64,000 nucleotides of DNA from Desulfobacterales bacterium. Lineage in GTDB: Bacteria > Desulfobacterota > Desulfobacteria > Desulfobacterales > JAFDDL01. The notes beneath the pieces were generated by a model that had not been told where the DNA came from, ran no database searches, and saw only the letters and a program-made list of their open reading frames with translations. Location: assembly GCA_034003325.1 (NCBI GenBank), contig JAVEYW010000011.1:1-64000 (forward strand), written 5' to 3'. Position 1 is the first letter of the stretch. Every line of letters starts with the position of its first letter. The translations under genes and the position numbers were made by a program. Positions 1 to 7,460 of the stretch are shown here, in pieces.

Positions 1-53
1 TGTTGATCTGCCATTTTTTATTCCAATAATTCGAACCGCATCACCTGACATGA

Positions 54-233
54 TTTGTCCTCCATTCTGGGGCCTATCATGCCAGGATTTTTCCAGGCTG
101 TGAAGATGGGGTTTACCGGACGCTTACGATCATATGCGACTACAACGACATTTTCTTTCCCATGGAACTGACGCCGGGGACCATCCTGCGCATCCCTTCG
201 GCGGAACACGTCAGCATGCGGCTTCTGGACTGA
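54..233 (+). CDS. C-terminal end of a phage baseplate/tail protein (partial or 5'-damaged)
   Basis: The frame is open from 54 and ends at TGA 231-233. Its translation ends with a YNDIFFPMELTPGTILRIPS-type segment, the kind of C-terminus seen in LysM/gp53-like tail proteins where a 'PGTxLRIP' strand closes the fold. It lies directly before the hub gene on the same strand, as expected for a tail operon. An in-frame TGA at 51-53 and the lack of a good start codon mean the upstream part is either in another frame (frameshift) or lost. The family assignment is an inference from the short tail only. Confidence 0.4.
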   Translation, partial: FVLHSGAYHARIFPGCEDGVYRTLTIICDYNDIFFPMELTPGTILRIPSAEHVSMRLLD

Positions 234-327
234 GTCCCCGGACTCATCCATCCCGACACCTCGCGCCGCGCGCCGGTAAGTATCCGGTGGAGTCCGTCTT
301 TCAGGCGGGCCGACTGGAGATCGGCGC

Positions 328-1593
328 ATGGATATCGACACCTTCAAACCGACCTTTCTGATCCAGATCGAGGGGCAGACCCTCTCGGCGGATATCACGC
401 AGGAGATCACCTCGTTCGTCTTCGAGGACAACGAGGAGGAACTCGACGTGTTGGAGCTGGCGGTCACCGACCGGAACCTTCAGTTCGTCGACGATCCCCT
501 GTTCCAGGAAGGCAACGAGATCGTCGCCCGTTTCGGATATGTCGGCAACCTCTCGCCGCGCAAGAAAGCAGTCATCAAGGACATCGACTACGACTTCCCG
601 GAGGACGGCGACCCGACGATCCGCATCAAGGCCTACGACAAAGGTTTCAAGCTGGCCGGGAAGGAGAACCAGAAGGTTTGGCAGAAGCCCGCGCCCGGCA
701 TTCTCTACTCCGAGATCGCCGAGGAGATCGCAGGAGCCAACGGCCTCACTCCGGTGGTCACGGCCACGAAAGGCCGCCATCTGCGCTTAACCCAGAGCAA
801 CGTTTCCGACGCCCAGTTCCTCAAGGAGCTGGCCGGAAAGGCGCGCGACAAGGACGGCGACGGCGTCACCGGATACGTCTTCTACATCCAGGACGACGAG
901 CTGCATTTCCATCCCCGCGATCTGGACAAGAAACCCGCCGCGATCCTCGAGTACTTCGCCGACCGCAAGGGTGTTCTACGTTCCTTCCGCCCCTCGACGC
1001 AATCACAGGGGGCCAAAGGAGCGGGCGTCGAGACCAAAGCCGTGGGCGTGGACCCGCGCAAAAAGGAGCCGGTCGAGCACAAGGCCAACAACGAGACCAC
1101 CCCGGAGCGGACCTCGCTGGGAAAACGGACCTACCTGGTGGACGGGAACACCGGCGAGGGCGCTTACAAGGAGCAAGAGTCCGGACAGGTGGTCCTCACC
1201 TTTGACCGTTCCGAGGGCTTTCACGAGGAGCCCCGGCAGGAACCGGCACAGGACCTTTCCGAGGGGAAATTCCGCGAGGCGGAACTCCGCCAGGTGGAAG
1301 CCGACGCGGTGACCATCGGCATCCCCGCGCTGCGCGCCAAGCAGAACGTGGAGGTAAAGGGTGTGGGCCGCAAATTTTCGGGCGTCTACTACTGCCATTC
1401 GGTCCGCCACGCTTTCGGCGAGGGCGGATATCACTGCGAACTGAAACTCAAGAAAAACGCCCTGGGCAAAGGGGCCGGCGACAAGTCGGACGAGGCCAAG
1501 GGCAAGCAGAACGACCAGGAAGCGCCGATCACGCCGAAGGAAGAGCCGCCGCCGATGGTGACCATCGACGCGGACAGCGGGCGGAGGCTGTAA
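328..1593 (+). CDS. Phage late control D / VgrG-like baseplate hub protein
   Basis: 421 residues. The N-terminal ~230 residues read as the gpD/VgrG hub fold: a beta-rich opening on an 'IEGQTLSADITQEITSF' frame, then the TQSNVSDAQFLKELA segment typical of late control protein D, followed by a 'YVFYIQDDELHFHPRD' strand. This protein would form the trimeric hub at the centre of the baseplate that carries the spike. The C-terminal third is Lys/Glu-rich and low complexity. ATG at 328 is preceded by GGAG at about 315-318. It is the first complete gene of the tail operon, 13 nt before the endolysin gene. The family is well supported; the exact subfamily (P2 gpD versus T4 gp27 type) is not settled. 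Confidence 0.8.
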   Translation: MDIDTFKPTFLIQIEGQTLSADITQEITSFVFEDNEEELDVLELAVTDRNLQFVDDPLFQEGNEIVARFGYVGNLSPRKKAVIKDIDYDFPEDGDPTIRIKAYDKGFKLAGKENQKVWQKPAPGILYSEIAEEIAGANGLTPVVTATKGRHLRLTQSNVSDAQFLKELAGKARDKDGDGVTGYVFYIQDDELHFHPRDLDKKPAAILEYFADRKGVLRSFRPSTQSQGAKGAGVETKAVGVDPRKKEPVEHKANNETTPERTSLGKRTYLVDGNTGEGAYKEQESGQVVLTFDRSEGFHEEPRQEPAQDLSEGKFREAELRQVEADAVTIGIPALRAKQNVEVKGVGRKFSGVYYCHSVRHAFGEGGYHCELKLKKNALGKGAGDKSDEAKGKQNDQEAPITPKEEPPPMVTIDADSGRRL

Positions 1594-1606
1594 GGAGGAA
1601 AGACAC

Positions 1607-2038
1607 ATGGGAGATCTGAGCCGGAATTTTTCGAAGAGCGAGTTCGCCTGCCGGTGTTGCGGCAAGACCGAGATCGATCAACGCCTCGTGGATGCGCTCC
1701 AGGAGTTGCGAGACCTCGCAAACGCTCCAATCCGCGTCACCAGCGGCTACCGCTGTCCCGATCACAACCAGGCGGTGGGCGGTGCAAAACAGAGTCGGCA
1801 TCTGCGCGGACACGCCGCGGACATCGTGATCAAGAGCCTGTCCGTCGCCGGGATGTACGAACTCGCCGAGCAGGTGGCCGCCTTCCGTAACGGCGGAATC
1901 GGCGTCTACCCGGAGCAAGGATTTGTCCACGTGGACATCCGCGAGGTGCGGACCCGATGGGGACACCTCGGCGGCAAATACGTTTCGTTCGAAGAAGCAA
2001 TGAAAACCATTGGAGGTGAACGCAATGCAACAGCTTGA
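1607..2038 (+). CDS. M15-family peptidase (D-Ala-D-Ala carboxypeptidase-like endolysin)
   Basis: 143 residues. It carries the zinc-peptidase signature of the M15A/M15_3 family: TSGYRCPDHN, then SRHLRGHAADI (SxHxxGxAxD, first His and Asp as zinc ligands), and a late HVD motif near residue 106 supplying the last His. It should cut peptide cross-links in peptidoglycan, acting either as the lysis enzyme or as a cell-wall-cutting part of the baseplate. ATG at 1607 follows a strong AAGGAGGAA. The next gene, a one-TM small protein, overlaps its 3' end, fitting a lysis pair. Two extra cysteines (CRCC near residue 12) may bind another metal or be structural. Confidence 0.88.
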   Translation: MGDLSRNFSKSEFACRCCGKTEIDQRLVDALQELRDLANAPIRVTSGYRCPDHNQAVGGAKQSRHLRGHAADIVIKSLSVAGMYELAEQVAAFRNGGIGVYPEQGFVHVDIREVRTRWGHLGGKYVSFEEAMKTIGGERNATA

Positions 2039-2351
2039 ACAGATTCTGACCCTCTTCCTGGACCACAAGGAACTCATCGCGACCTTGTTTGTGACGCTCG
2101 TTACCGTCATCAAGCTCACGGCCTGGGGCCGGGCCAAGGCCTCGGCACTTGACGCGGTGATCGGCGTCATCGAGCGGCTCGGAGCGAAAGAGGTCAAGAC
2201 CGGCGTCGCCGGCCAGGAACTCAAGCTCGAAACCGCGGCGCAGGACGCCCTGCGTCATGCCGTGGCCAAGGCCGATCCGAAGAAGACGCCGGACGGAACC
2301 GTCACCCGCATCGTGCGCGAGGTGCTGCGGGGCTTTCTGCCGCTGAAGTAA
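2025..2351 (+). CDS. Small membrane protein next to endolysin, holin-like
   Basis: 108 residues from ATG 2025, chosen over TTG 2010 because GGAGG lies at 2012-2016. It has one hydrophobic segment at about residues 17-33 (LIATLFVTLVTVIKL) followed by a charged, helical C-terminal part. The start overlaps the last codons of the M15 peptidase gene, so the two are co-translated. Position and topology suggest a holin or other lysis accessory, but no family motif is recognisable. It could also be a tail-assembly membrane protein. Confidence 0.55.
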   Translation: MQQLEQILTLFLDHKELIATLFVTLVTVIKLTAWGRAKASALDAVIGVIERLGAKEVKTGVAGQELKLETAAQDALRHAVAKADPKKTPDGTVTRIVREVLRGFLPLK

Positions 2352-2366
2352 TCCGAGGGACGAATC

Positions 2367-3353
2367 GTGATCGAGACACAGGACCGGCAGCACGAGGAAC
2401 GCTACAAAAACCGCTGGTACGGAAAGTATAGAGCGTTCTTGAGGGACAACAACGATCCGGAGCGGCTCGGCCGCTGCCGGCTCGAAATTCCAGCGGTGCT
2501 CGGAACCGGCAAAGAGAACTGGTCTGAATGGGCGTGGCCCTGCTTTGCCTACGGCGGCAACGAGGACATCGGCGTGTTTCTCATCCCCGAGGAGGGCGCT
2601 TCCGTCTGGGCCGAATTCGAAGGGGGCAATGTCCAGTACCCGATCTGGTCCGGCGTGTGGCTGGCAAAGACCAACCCCGGCGAGCAACCGGAGGAATCCA
2701 AACCCCTATGTTCCGATCCGACCTGCCATGACTGCGAGGACAAGGTCGAGCACAAGCCCGACCGGCGGGACGACCTGGAGCACAAGAAACACCACGGCCA
2801 CCCGCCGTACTACTGCCCGCGCCGCAAGGTTCTTCTCAAGACCGAGACCGGACACACTATCGTTCTCGATGACCGCGACGAGGAGGAGTTCCTCAAGGTC
2901 ATCGACCGGGCCGGGCAGATTCTTCATATGGAATGCCGCGTGAAGCGCGACATTCAGACCGGCAATGCGCGCCGCCGGGGAACCAAGGACGCCGAGCAGG
3001 GCGACCAGCTCGACATCGACTCGGACATCAAGGACCAGAAGGCCCGCATCGAGATCACCGATCTGTGCCGGCAGTTCGTGCGCTGGGAGGCGTGGAAGGA
3101 CATGGAGAAAATCCATATCCAGTCCTGCGACAAGTCCCGCGCCCGGTGGCAGAAGATTCTCATCGACACCACCAAGGGCAAGGAGAAGGTCCACATCTGG
3201 GGATTGGGCGGTACGCAGGAGCTCTTGATCGACTCGACTGAGGGCTCGGAGAAGATACGTTTCAACGACAAAGCTGGCAGCACCATCACGATGGACGGCG
3301 TAACAGGCAACATAATCATCCGGTCAGCGAACAAGGTGTTGATCAACCCTTAA
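2367..3353 (+). CDS. Baseplate spike protein (gp5/gpV-like OB fold plus beta-helix)
   Basis: 328 residues, GTG start at 2367 with a GAGGGA upstream. Residues about 20-100 form an OB-fold as in T4 gp5/Mu gp45: 'RLGRCRLEIPAV', then 'GVFLIPEEGASVWAEFEGGN' and 'YPIWSGVW', which are classic markers of baseplate assembly protein V/VgrG. The middle is charged and has several Cys (CSDPTCHDC near residue 112). The last ~100 residues have short repeated strands (VHIWGLGGTQELLIDST, ITMDGVTGNIIIRS) expected of a trimeric beta-helix needle. It would sit on the hub protein and carry the PAAR tip encoded at 4502. Confidence 0.82.
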   Translation: MIETQDRQHEERYKNRWYGKYRAFLRDNNDPERLGRCRLEIPAVLGTGKENWSEWAWPCFAYGGNEDIGVFLIPEEGASVWAEFEGGNVQYPIWSGVWLAKTNPGEQPEESKPLCSDPTCHDCEDKVEHKPDRRDDLEHKKHHGHPPYYCPRRKVLLKTETGHTIVLDDRDEEEFLKVIDRAGQILHMECRVKRDIQTGNARRRGTKDAEQGDQLDIDSDIKDQKARIEITDLCRQFVRWEAWKDMEKIHIQSCDKSRARWQKILIDTTKGKEKVHIWGLGGTQELLIDSTEGSEKIRFNDKAGSTITMDGVTGNIIIRSANKVLINP

Positions 3354-3364
3354 AGGAAGATGCG

Positions 3365-4132
3365 ATGCATCCAACCGTTTCAATCGTCATACCGGTATGT
3401 AACCGGGAGCGCTATATCGGTAGAGCCATCGAAAGCGTTCTATTTCAGACATACACAGATTTCGATTTGCTCGTCTGGGATGACGGTTCGACCGATAAGA
3501 CCGCGAAGGAAGCCCTCGAATACGCCAAGAAAGACCGGCGTGTGCGCATCGCCTTTTATAACCATCGGGGGGCTGTCAAAGCCTTGAAATCGGCCTTGGC
3601 CGACACCTTCGGGACGTATCTGTGTTGGGTGGACAGCGACGACATGCTTGCTCCCACGGCCCTGGAGGAGACAGTCGCGGTTTTGGAAGAAAATCCGACC
3701 GTCGGAATGGTCTACACGGACTACCAGGTCATCGACGCCTCCGACCGGATAACCGGGTACAGCAATCGTCGTCGGGCTCCTTATTCGAGGGGTCGGATGC
3801 TTCAGGACTTCAAAACCCTCCAATTCCGGCTCATCCGGCCTTCGGTATTTGAGAGAAGCGGGGGCATCGACGAGAGTTTTTACTGCGATGAAGACTACAG
3901 CCTCTGCTTACGTCTCGCGGAATTTACCGAGGTGCGCCATATCCCCAAGCCGCTCTATTTCTACCGCATCTATGAGGACTCGGTCTCACAGAACATGGGT
4001 GCCGACCAGGTCCATTGCAACCAGGATGAAGTGAGCCGGAATCCGGAACGGTGCGGCTTGCCGGACCGATTCGAGCGCGATCTGCAGATACGGGGCCGGT
4101 TTCCGCTGCGAAGGGAAAAATCGAATGGCTGA
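3365..4132 (+). CDS. Family 2 glycosyltransferase inside the tail operon
   Basis: 255 residues with a GT-A fold: start HPTVSIVIPVCNRERYIGRA, then WDDGSTD and the CWVDSDDM metal-binding DxD region at about residues 85-92, and the YCDEDYSLCLR segment typical of GT2 acceptor/base regions. It would move a sugar from a nucleotide donor. It sits between the spike gene and a coiled-coil membrane protein, and the next gene starts inside its last codons. The donor and acceptor are unknown: phage-coded GT2s usually modify host surface sugars or phage components. The C-terminus after residue ~215 is Arg-rich and unlike usual GT2 ends. Confidence 0.85.
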   Translation: MHPTVSIVIPVCNRERYIGRAIESVLFQTYTDFDLLVWDDGSTDKTAKEALEYAKKDRRVRIAFYNHRGAVKALKSALADTFGTYLCWVDSDDMLAPTALEETVAVLEENPTVGMVYTDYQVIDASDRITGYSNRRRAPYSRGRMLQDFKTLQFRLIRPSVFERSGGIDESFYCDEDYSLCLRLAEFTEVRHIPKPLYFYRIYEDSVSQNMGADQVHCNQDEVSRNPERCGLPDRFERDLQIRGRFPLRREKSNG

Positions 4133-4499
4133 AACCAGACCTGAGAGCGTCCCGTGCGACTGGAGCCAGAGCGAGCGGATGCTGGCTCGGACCTTCGAAT
4201 CATGGCGGGCCGAGTTCAGGAACATTCTCGAGGATCATCGTAGGGAAATCCAGGCGCGGCTTGAAAAGATCGAGCACGAAATCGAGAAGAAGTCGGACAA
4301 GGAGAACGTAGACCTTCTGGTCCGCAACATCCAGGACGACCTGCGCCGGCACGCCGACGATATCAAGAGCCTGCAGGCCGGAATCAATGAAAAAATGGGC
4401 GTCGAAACAATGTGGAAAGTGGTCGGTCTTGTGCTCACCATCGGCGGAACCGTGGGCGGCGTGGTCGGTTTTTTGATCCACCTTCTGACAGGGAAATAG
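4125..4499 (+). CDS. Coiled-coil protein with C-terminal membrane anchor (phage XhlA/holin-like)
   Basis: 124 residues. Residues about 28-90 are a long charged coiled coil (EDHRREIQARLEKIEHEIEK). The last 25 residues form one membrane segment with glycine packing (VGLVLTIGGTVGGVVGFLI). This layout matches small phage membrane proteins of the haemolysin XhlA type, which act with holins, but the sequence is not diagnostic. It overlaps the glycosyltransferase gene by 8 nt and is followed 2 nt later by the PAAR gene. Confidence 0.55.
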   Translation: MAETRPESVPCDWSQSERMLARTFESWRAEFRNILEDHRREIQARLEKIEHEIEKKSDKENVDLLVRNIQDDLRRHADDIKSLQAGINEKMGVETMWKVVGLVLTIGGTVGGVVGFLIHLLTGK

Positions 4500-4501
4500 C
4501 C

Positions 4502-4768
4502 ATGGCAAGACCCCAAGCGAGACTCGGTGATATCTCCAGTCACGGCGGCGTGATCATAACCGGCGCGCTTCGGACTGTCGTCAACGGAAGACCCGCGGCA
4601 CGCTTGGGCGACCTGCACGTCTGCCCGATTCCGGGTCACGGCGTGACCCCCATCGTGACGGGCAGCCTGAACACGGCAACCGAGGGACTGCCGAACGCCC
4701 GCATTGGCGATATCACGGCCTGCGGGGCGATCATCGTGACCGGAAGCCTTAACACGAACGACGATTGA
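4502..4768 (+). CDS. PAAR-domain spike tip protein
   Basis: 88 residues. It consists almost only of the PAAR fold with its repeated P/A-A-R-x-G-D motifs: MARPQARLGDISSHGG, RPAARLGDLHVCPIPGHG and LPNARIGDITACGAII. The His and Cys residues in these loops are the usual zinc ligands near the tip. It should form the sharp end of the beta-helical spike encoded at 2367. ATG 4502 is 2 nt after the previous stop. No toxin extension is fused, so this is a plain tip and not an effector. Confidence 0.92.
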   Translation: MARPQARLGDISSHGGVIITGALRTVVNGRPAARLGDLHVCPIPGHGVTPIVTGSLNTATEGLPNARIGDITACGAIIVTGSLNTNDD

Positions 4769-4772
4769 GGTA

Positions 4773-5066
4773 ATGGGGATGCGCGAGAACGAGAATATTT
4801 ACTGGGATGTTTTTCCCAAGTTGATTCGTGTTTCGATCTCCACGTATTCGCAGATGATCCCTCTCTCTATTCGAGGCAATGTTCCTGCTCCGGTTTATGA
4901 ATCGTCCAATTCCGAGGTCGCGGATATCGATGAGTTGGGTAACGTTCTGTGTGGACTTACGCCCGGAGCGGCCATGATCATGGTCTGGGCATCTGAAGAG
5001 CGAACAAGCCTGAGACACGTTCAGGTTGAAGTATACGGTCAGGCCAGCGCCGAGGTCCCACAATGA
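4773..5066 (+). CDS. Small bacterial Ig-like (BIG2-like) tail protein
   Basis: 97 residues, mostly beta, with the Ig-like pattern 'VYESSNSEVADIDELGNVLCGLTPGAAMIMV'. It is a clear paralogue of the first ~90 residues of the next gene: both contain YWDVFPK, then IRVS, IPLS(I/V)RG and PAP/APVF(Q/E)SSN. Likely a decoration or adhesion domain on the tail. ATG 4773 and ATG 4779 are both possible starts; the first is close to GAGG at 4767-4770. It overlaps the next gene by 4 nt. Confidence 0.6.
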   Translation: MGMRENENIYWDVFPKLIRVSISTYSQMIPLSIRGNVPAPVYESSNSEVADIDELGNVLCGLTPGAAMIMVWASEERTSLRHVQVEVYGQASAEVPQ

Positions 5067-6073
5067 GCGATGATCTGACCAGCCCGGCTTATTGGGACGT
5101 TTTTCCTAAGAGCATCCGTGTTTCGGTTGCGGAAATGGAGCAGCTTATTCCTCTGTCCGTCCGTGGCAAGGCCAGTGCCCCGGTTTTCCAATCCTCGAAT
5201 GCGGATATAGTGAATGTAGACGAAAACGGTTTCCTTTATTTCAGCGGTAATGTCGGCAACGCCATGATCATCGTCTGGGACTCACCGGCCAAATTGAGCG
5301 TTCGCCACGTAATGGTCGAGGCGCGTTATGCCTCCTGGTTCGCGTTGCACCCCGATTTCCAGGGGCTTAACATCATGGGAGTCACGGGCATAGTGATTGA
5401 CGCGCTCAACACCTCAGGCATCCCCAACGCCACCATCCTCTTTCGCCTCATCGAGACAGGGCCTATTGTGGCCCAGACGGTTACCGATTATTACGGGTAC
5501 TACGAAGTGAACTTACGCGAAGGGCTTTATTACTACGAGGCATCGGCACAAAACTATATCACGGCAACGGGTCTTATCAACGTTTCCGAAACGGGTGTTT
5601 CCGGCGAGAACATCGTTCTGTCACCCGTTCTGGTCGGCCAGATAGCGCGGATCGTTCTGCAATGGGGAGCGACTCCGTCGGACCTGGATTCGCATCTGTG
5701 GGGGCCTCTGCCCAACGGGACGAGGTTCCATGTATATTATGGCCACGATTACGAAACCGATGCGGCAGAACTGGACGTGGACGATACCTCATCTTATGGC
5801 CCAGAAACCATCACAATCTTTCGCCTTATTCCCGGACCATTTCGTTACTACGTGCATAACTACACCAACCGGAGTTCAAACCCCAGTTGGGCTCTGGCCC
5901 AGTCGGGTGCGACTGTAAAACTTTTTTTGCAGAGCGGCCAGCAGTACACCTTCAACGTCCCCAATCAGGATGGCACCGCGTGGTGGGTGTTCGAATTTGA
6001 CGGGGTAACCGGACAAGTCACACCGAAGAACACCCTGTTCTACCAGTCCAACCCCACCCTGGTTGGATCGTAG
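5063..6073 (+). CDS. Tail surface protein: Ig-like + carboxypeptidase-regulatory-like + YfaP-like domains
   Basis: 336 residues in three parts. Residues 1-95 repeat the Ig-like module of the preceding gene. Residues ~108-190 look like a carboxypeptidase regulatory-like/CNA-B beta sandwich (GIVIDALNTSGIPNATILF, then TDYYGYYEVNLREG). Residues ~195-270 match the YfaP/DUF2135-type motif: LQWGATPSDLDSHLWGP, FHVYYGH, LDVDDTSSYGPETITI. All are extracellular or adhesion-type folds, so this is a tail-exposed binding protein. Function beyond adhesion cannot be read from sequence. Confidence 0.65.
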   Translation: MSDDLTSPAYWDVFPKSIRVSVAEMEQLIPLSVRGKASAPVFQSSNADIVNVDENGFLYFSGNVGNAMIIVWDSPAKLSVRHVMVEARYASWFALHPDFQGLNIMGVTGIVIDALNTSGIPNATILFRLIETGPIVAQTVTDYYGYYEVNLREGLYYYEASAQNYITATGLINVSETGVSGENIVLSPVLVGQIARIVLQWGATPSDLDSHLWGPLPNGTRFHVYYGHDYETDAAELDVDDTSSYGPETITIFRLIPGPFRYYVHNYTNRSSNPSWALAQSGATVKLFLQSGQQYTFNVPNQDGTAWWVFEFDGVTGQVTPKNTLFYQSNPTLVGS

Positions 6074-6083
6074 GAGAGAAGCC

Positions 6084-6938
6084 ATGCCCGAGGAATACTA
6101 TTTAGGCACCGTGATTGAAGAAACAGACTCCGGAGAGAATCATTACGCGCTAAAGGGCATCGAGGAAAAACTCTCCGGAATCATGAGTATCCTCCAGGCC
6201 GGACACGATGCCTCCCAGACCATTCGGGGACAGGCTGAGGAAGTGCTCGATGCTCATCGCCAGAGCGCCCAGGAATATTTGAACAAGTTGAACAACGACC
6301 AAGACTTTCACCCGTTCGTGACCATGCCAGCCGGAACCACAGTACGTGACCTCCCGGACGGCGGGCGACTTTTTGTTATGGCCGATGGCATTTTCGTGCG
6401 TACCAGCCCCGAAGGGGTCATATTGGCGGTGATGGATGACGGCGAGGCGGTGATCCTCGATCCCGCTCGAGCCGGCAAGGTGACGCTGCCTGATGGCCGG
6501 GACCTTATGCTTAAACCCGAGGCGGTGCGGGTGACCTACGAAGCGGCCGGGATCGAGGGGCTTCCCCTGGACATCGATCCGAACCAGACCGCCCAAGGAC
6601 GCTACCGCATCGAGCTGCCGGGCGGATACCGGTTGGATGTATTCCAGTCAGAGCGCACAGCCATGATCGGCAACCCCGCGGGCACCTCGGTGGTGCTCGG
6701 CATTTCCCGCATCGAAGGCGTGGGAGAGGATATCGAGGTTCGTCTGGTCCCCGGCGGGGCCAAGGGCTTTACGGCCATGGAAAGCGGTCACAAGGGCGTC
6801 ATCGAGGCCGACGGTACGATCCATGTCGCCATGGCGAACGGCTTGGACTTGGTCATTCATTTCCCGGACGACGATGGCTCCAATGGAGACCCAGATTCGG
6901 GTAACTCGCCCGGCAGCATCTGCGAGGAGCGTGACTGA
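6084..6938 (+). CDS. Phage tail-associated protein, unknown function
   Basis: 284 residues from ATG 6084 (TAGGAGAGAAGCC just upstream; the TTG at 6063 is less likely). Residues ~20-75 are helical and the rest is a repetitive beta pattern (LPDGGRLFVMADGIFVR, LPDGRDLMLKPEAVRV) suggestive of stacked hairpins. The C-terminus is acidic with DDDGSNGDPDSG. Its TGA overlaps the ATG of the gp25-like gene (TGATG), so it is co-translated with baseplate genes. No family recognised. Confidence 0.55.
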   Translation: MPEEYYLGTVIEETDSGENHYALKGIEEKLSGIMSILQAGHDASQTIRGQAEEVLDAHRQSAQEYLNKLNNDQDFHPFVTMPAGTTVRDLPDGGRLFVMADGIFVRTSPEGVILAVMDDGEAVILDPARAGKVTLPDGRDLMLKPEAVRVTYEAAGIEGLPLDIDPNQTAQGRYRIELPGGYRLDVFQSERTAMIGNPAGTSVVLGISRIEGVGEDIEVRLVPGGAKGFTAMESGHKGVIEADGTIHVAMANGLDLVIHFPDDDGSNGDPDSGNSPGSICEERD

Positions 6939-7393
6939 TGGCTTTGGATTTCCTCGGACGCGGGTTGAAGTTTCCCTTCCGCTTTCAGCGGCGGTCCGGG
7001 GGCGCACAGGTCTCTTCGGCCACCTCCACCGAACACGAACACATCCACGAGAGCATCATTCAGATTCTCGGCACCCGGCCGGGCGAACGCTTCATGCGCC
7101 CGGAATTCGGATCGAGGCTCAAGGACTTGGTGTTCGAGCCCAACGACGAGGTGTTGAGGGGCCTGATCCGCCATTACGTGATCGACGCCGTGAGGCGCTG
7201 GGAGAAACGGGTCGTCATCACCGGTGTGTCCTTCGACGATTCCCCCTCCAATAAGGACAGCAACCTTCTCCCGGTCCGCATCGCCTATCGCGTCATTCAA
7301 AGCCAGGTGGAAGGCAACCTGGTCTATCCCTTCTACCGCGAGCCGCGCCAATCCGCTCCGCCCCGACAGTTCCGCGCCGTCGCCGGTAAGTAA
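6938..7393 (+). CDS. Baseplate wedge protein gp25/W-like
   Basis: 151 residues. After an N-terminal phage-specific lead, residues ~35-130 show the GPW/gp25 signature: HESIIQILGTRPGERFMRPEFGS, then FEPND and AVRRWEKRVVITGVSF. In contractile tails gp25 ties the baseplate wedge to the first sheath ring. It is located directly before the baseplate J gene, the usual order. Confidence 0.9.
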   Translation: MALDFLGRGLKFPFRFQRRSGGAQVSSATSTEHEHIHESIIQILGTRPGERFMRPEFGSRLKDLVFEPNDEVLRGLIRHYVIDAVRRWEKRVVITGVSFDDSPSNKDSNLLPVRIAYRVIQSQVEGNLVYPFYREPRQSAPPRQFRAVAGK

Positions 7394-7460
7394 CAAGCGG
7401 GTCCTCGTCCGGCTCGTCCGGCGGGACCACTTGTGACCGAACCGCAACGGACGAACGGAA

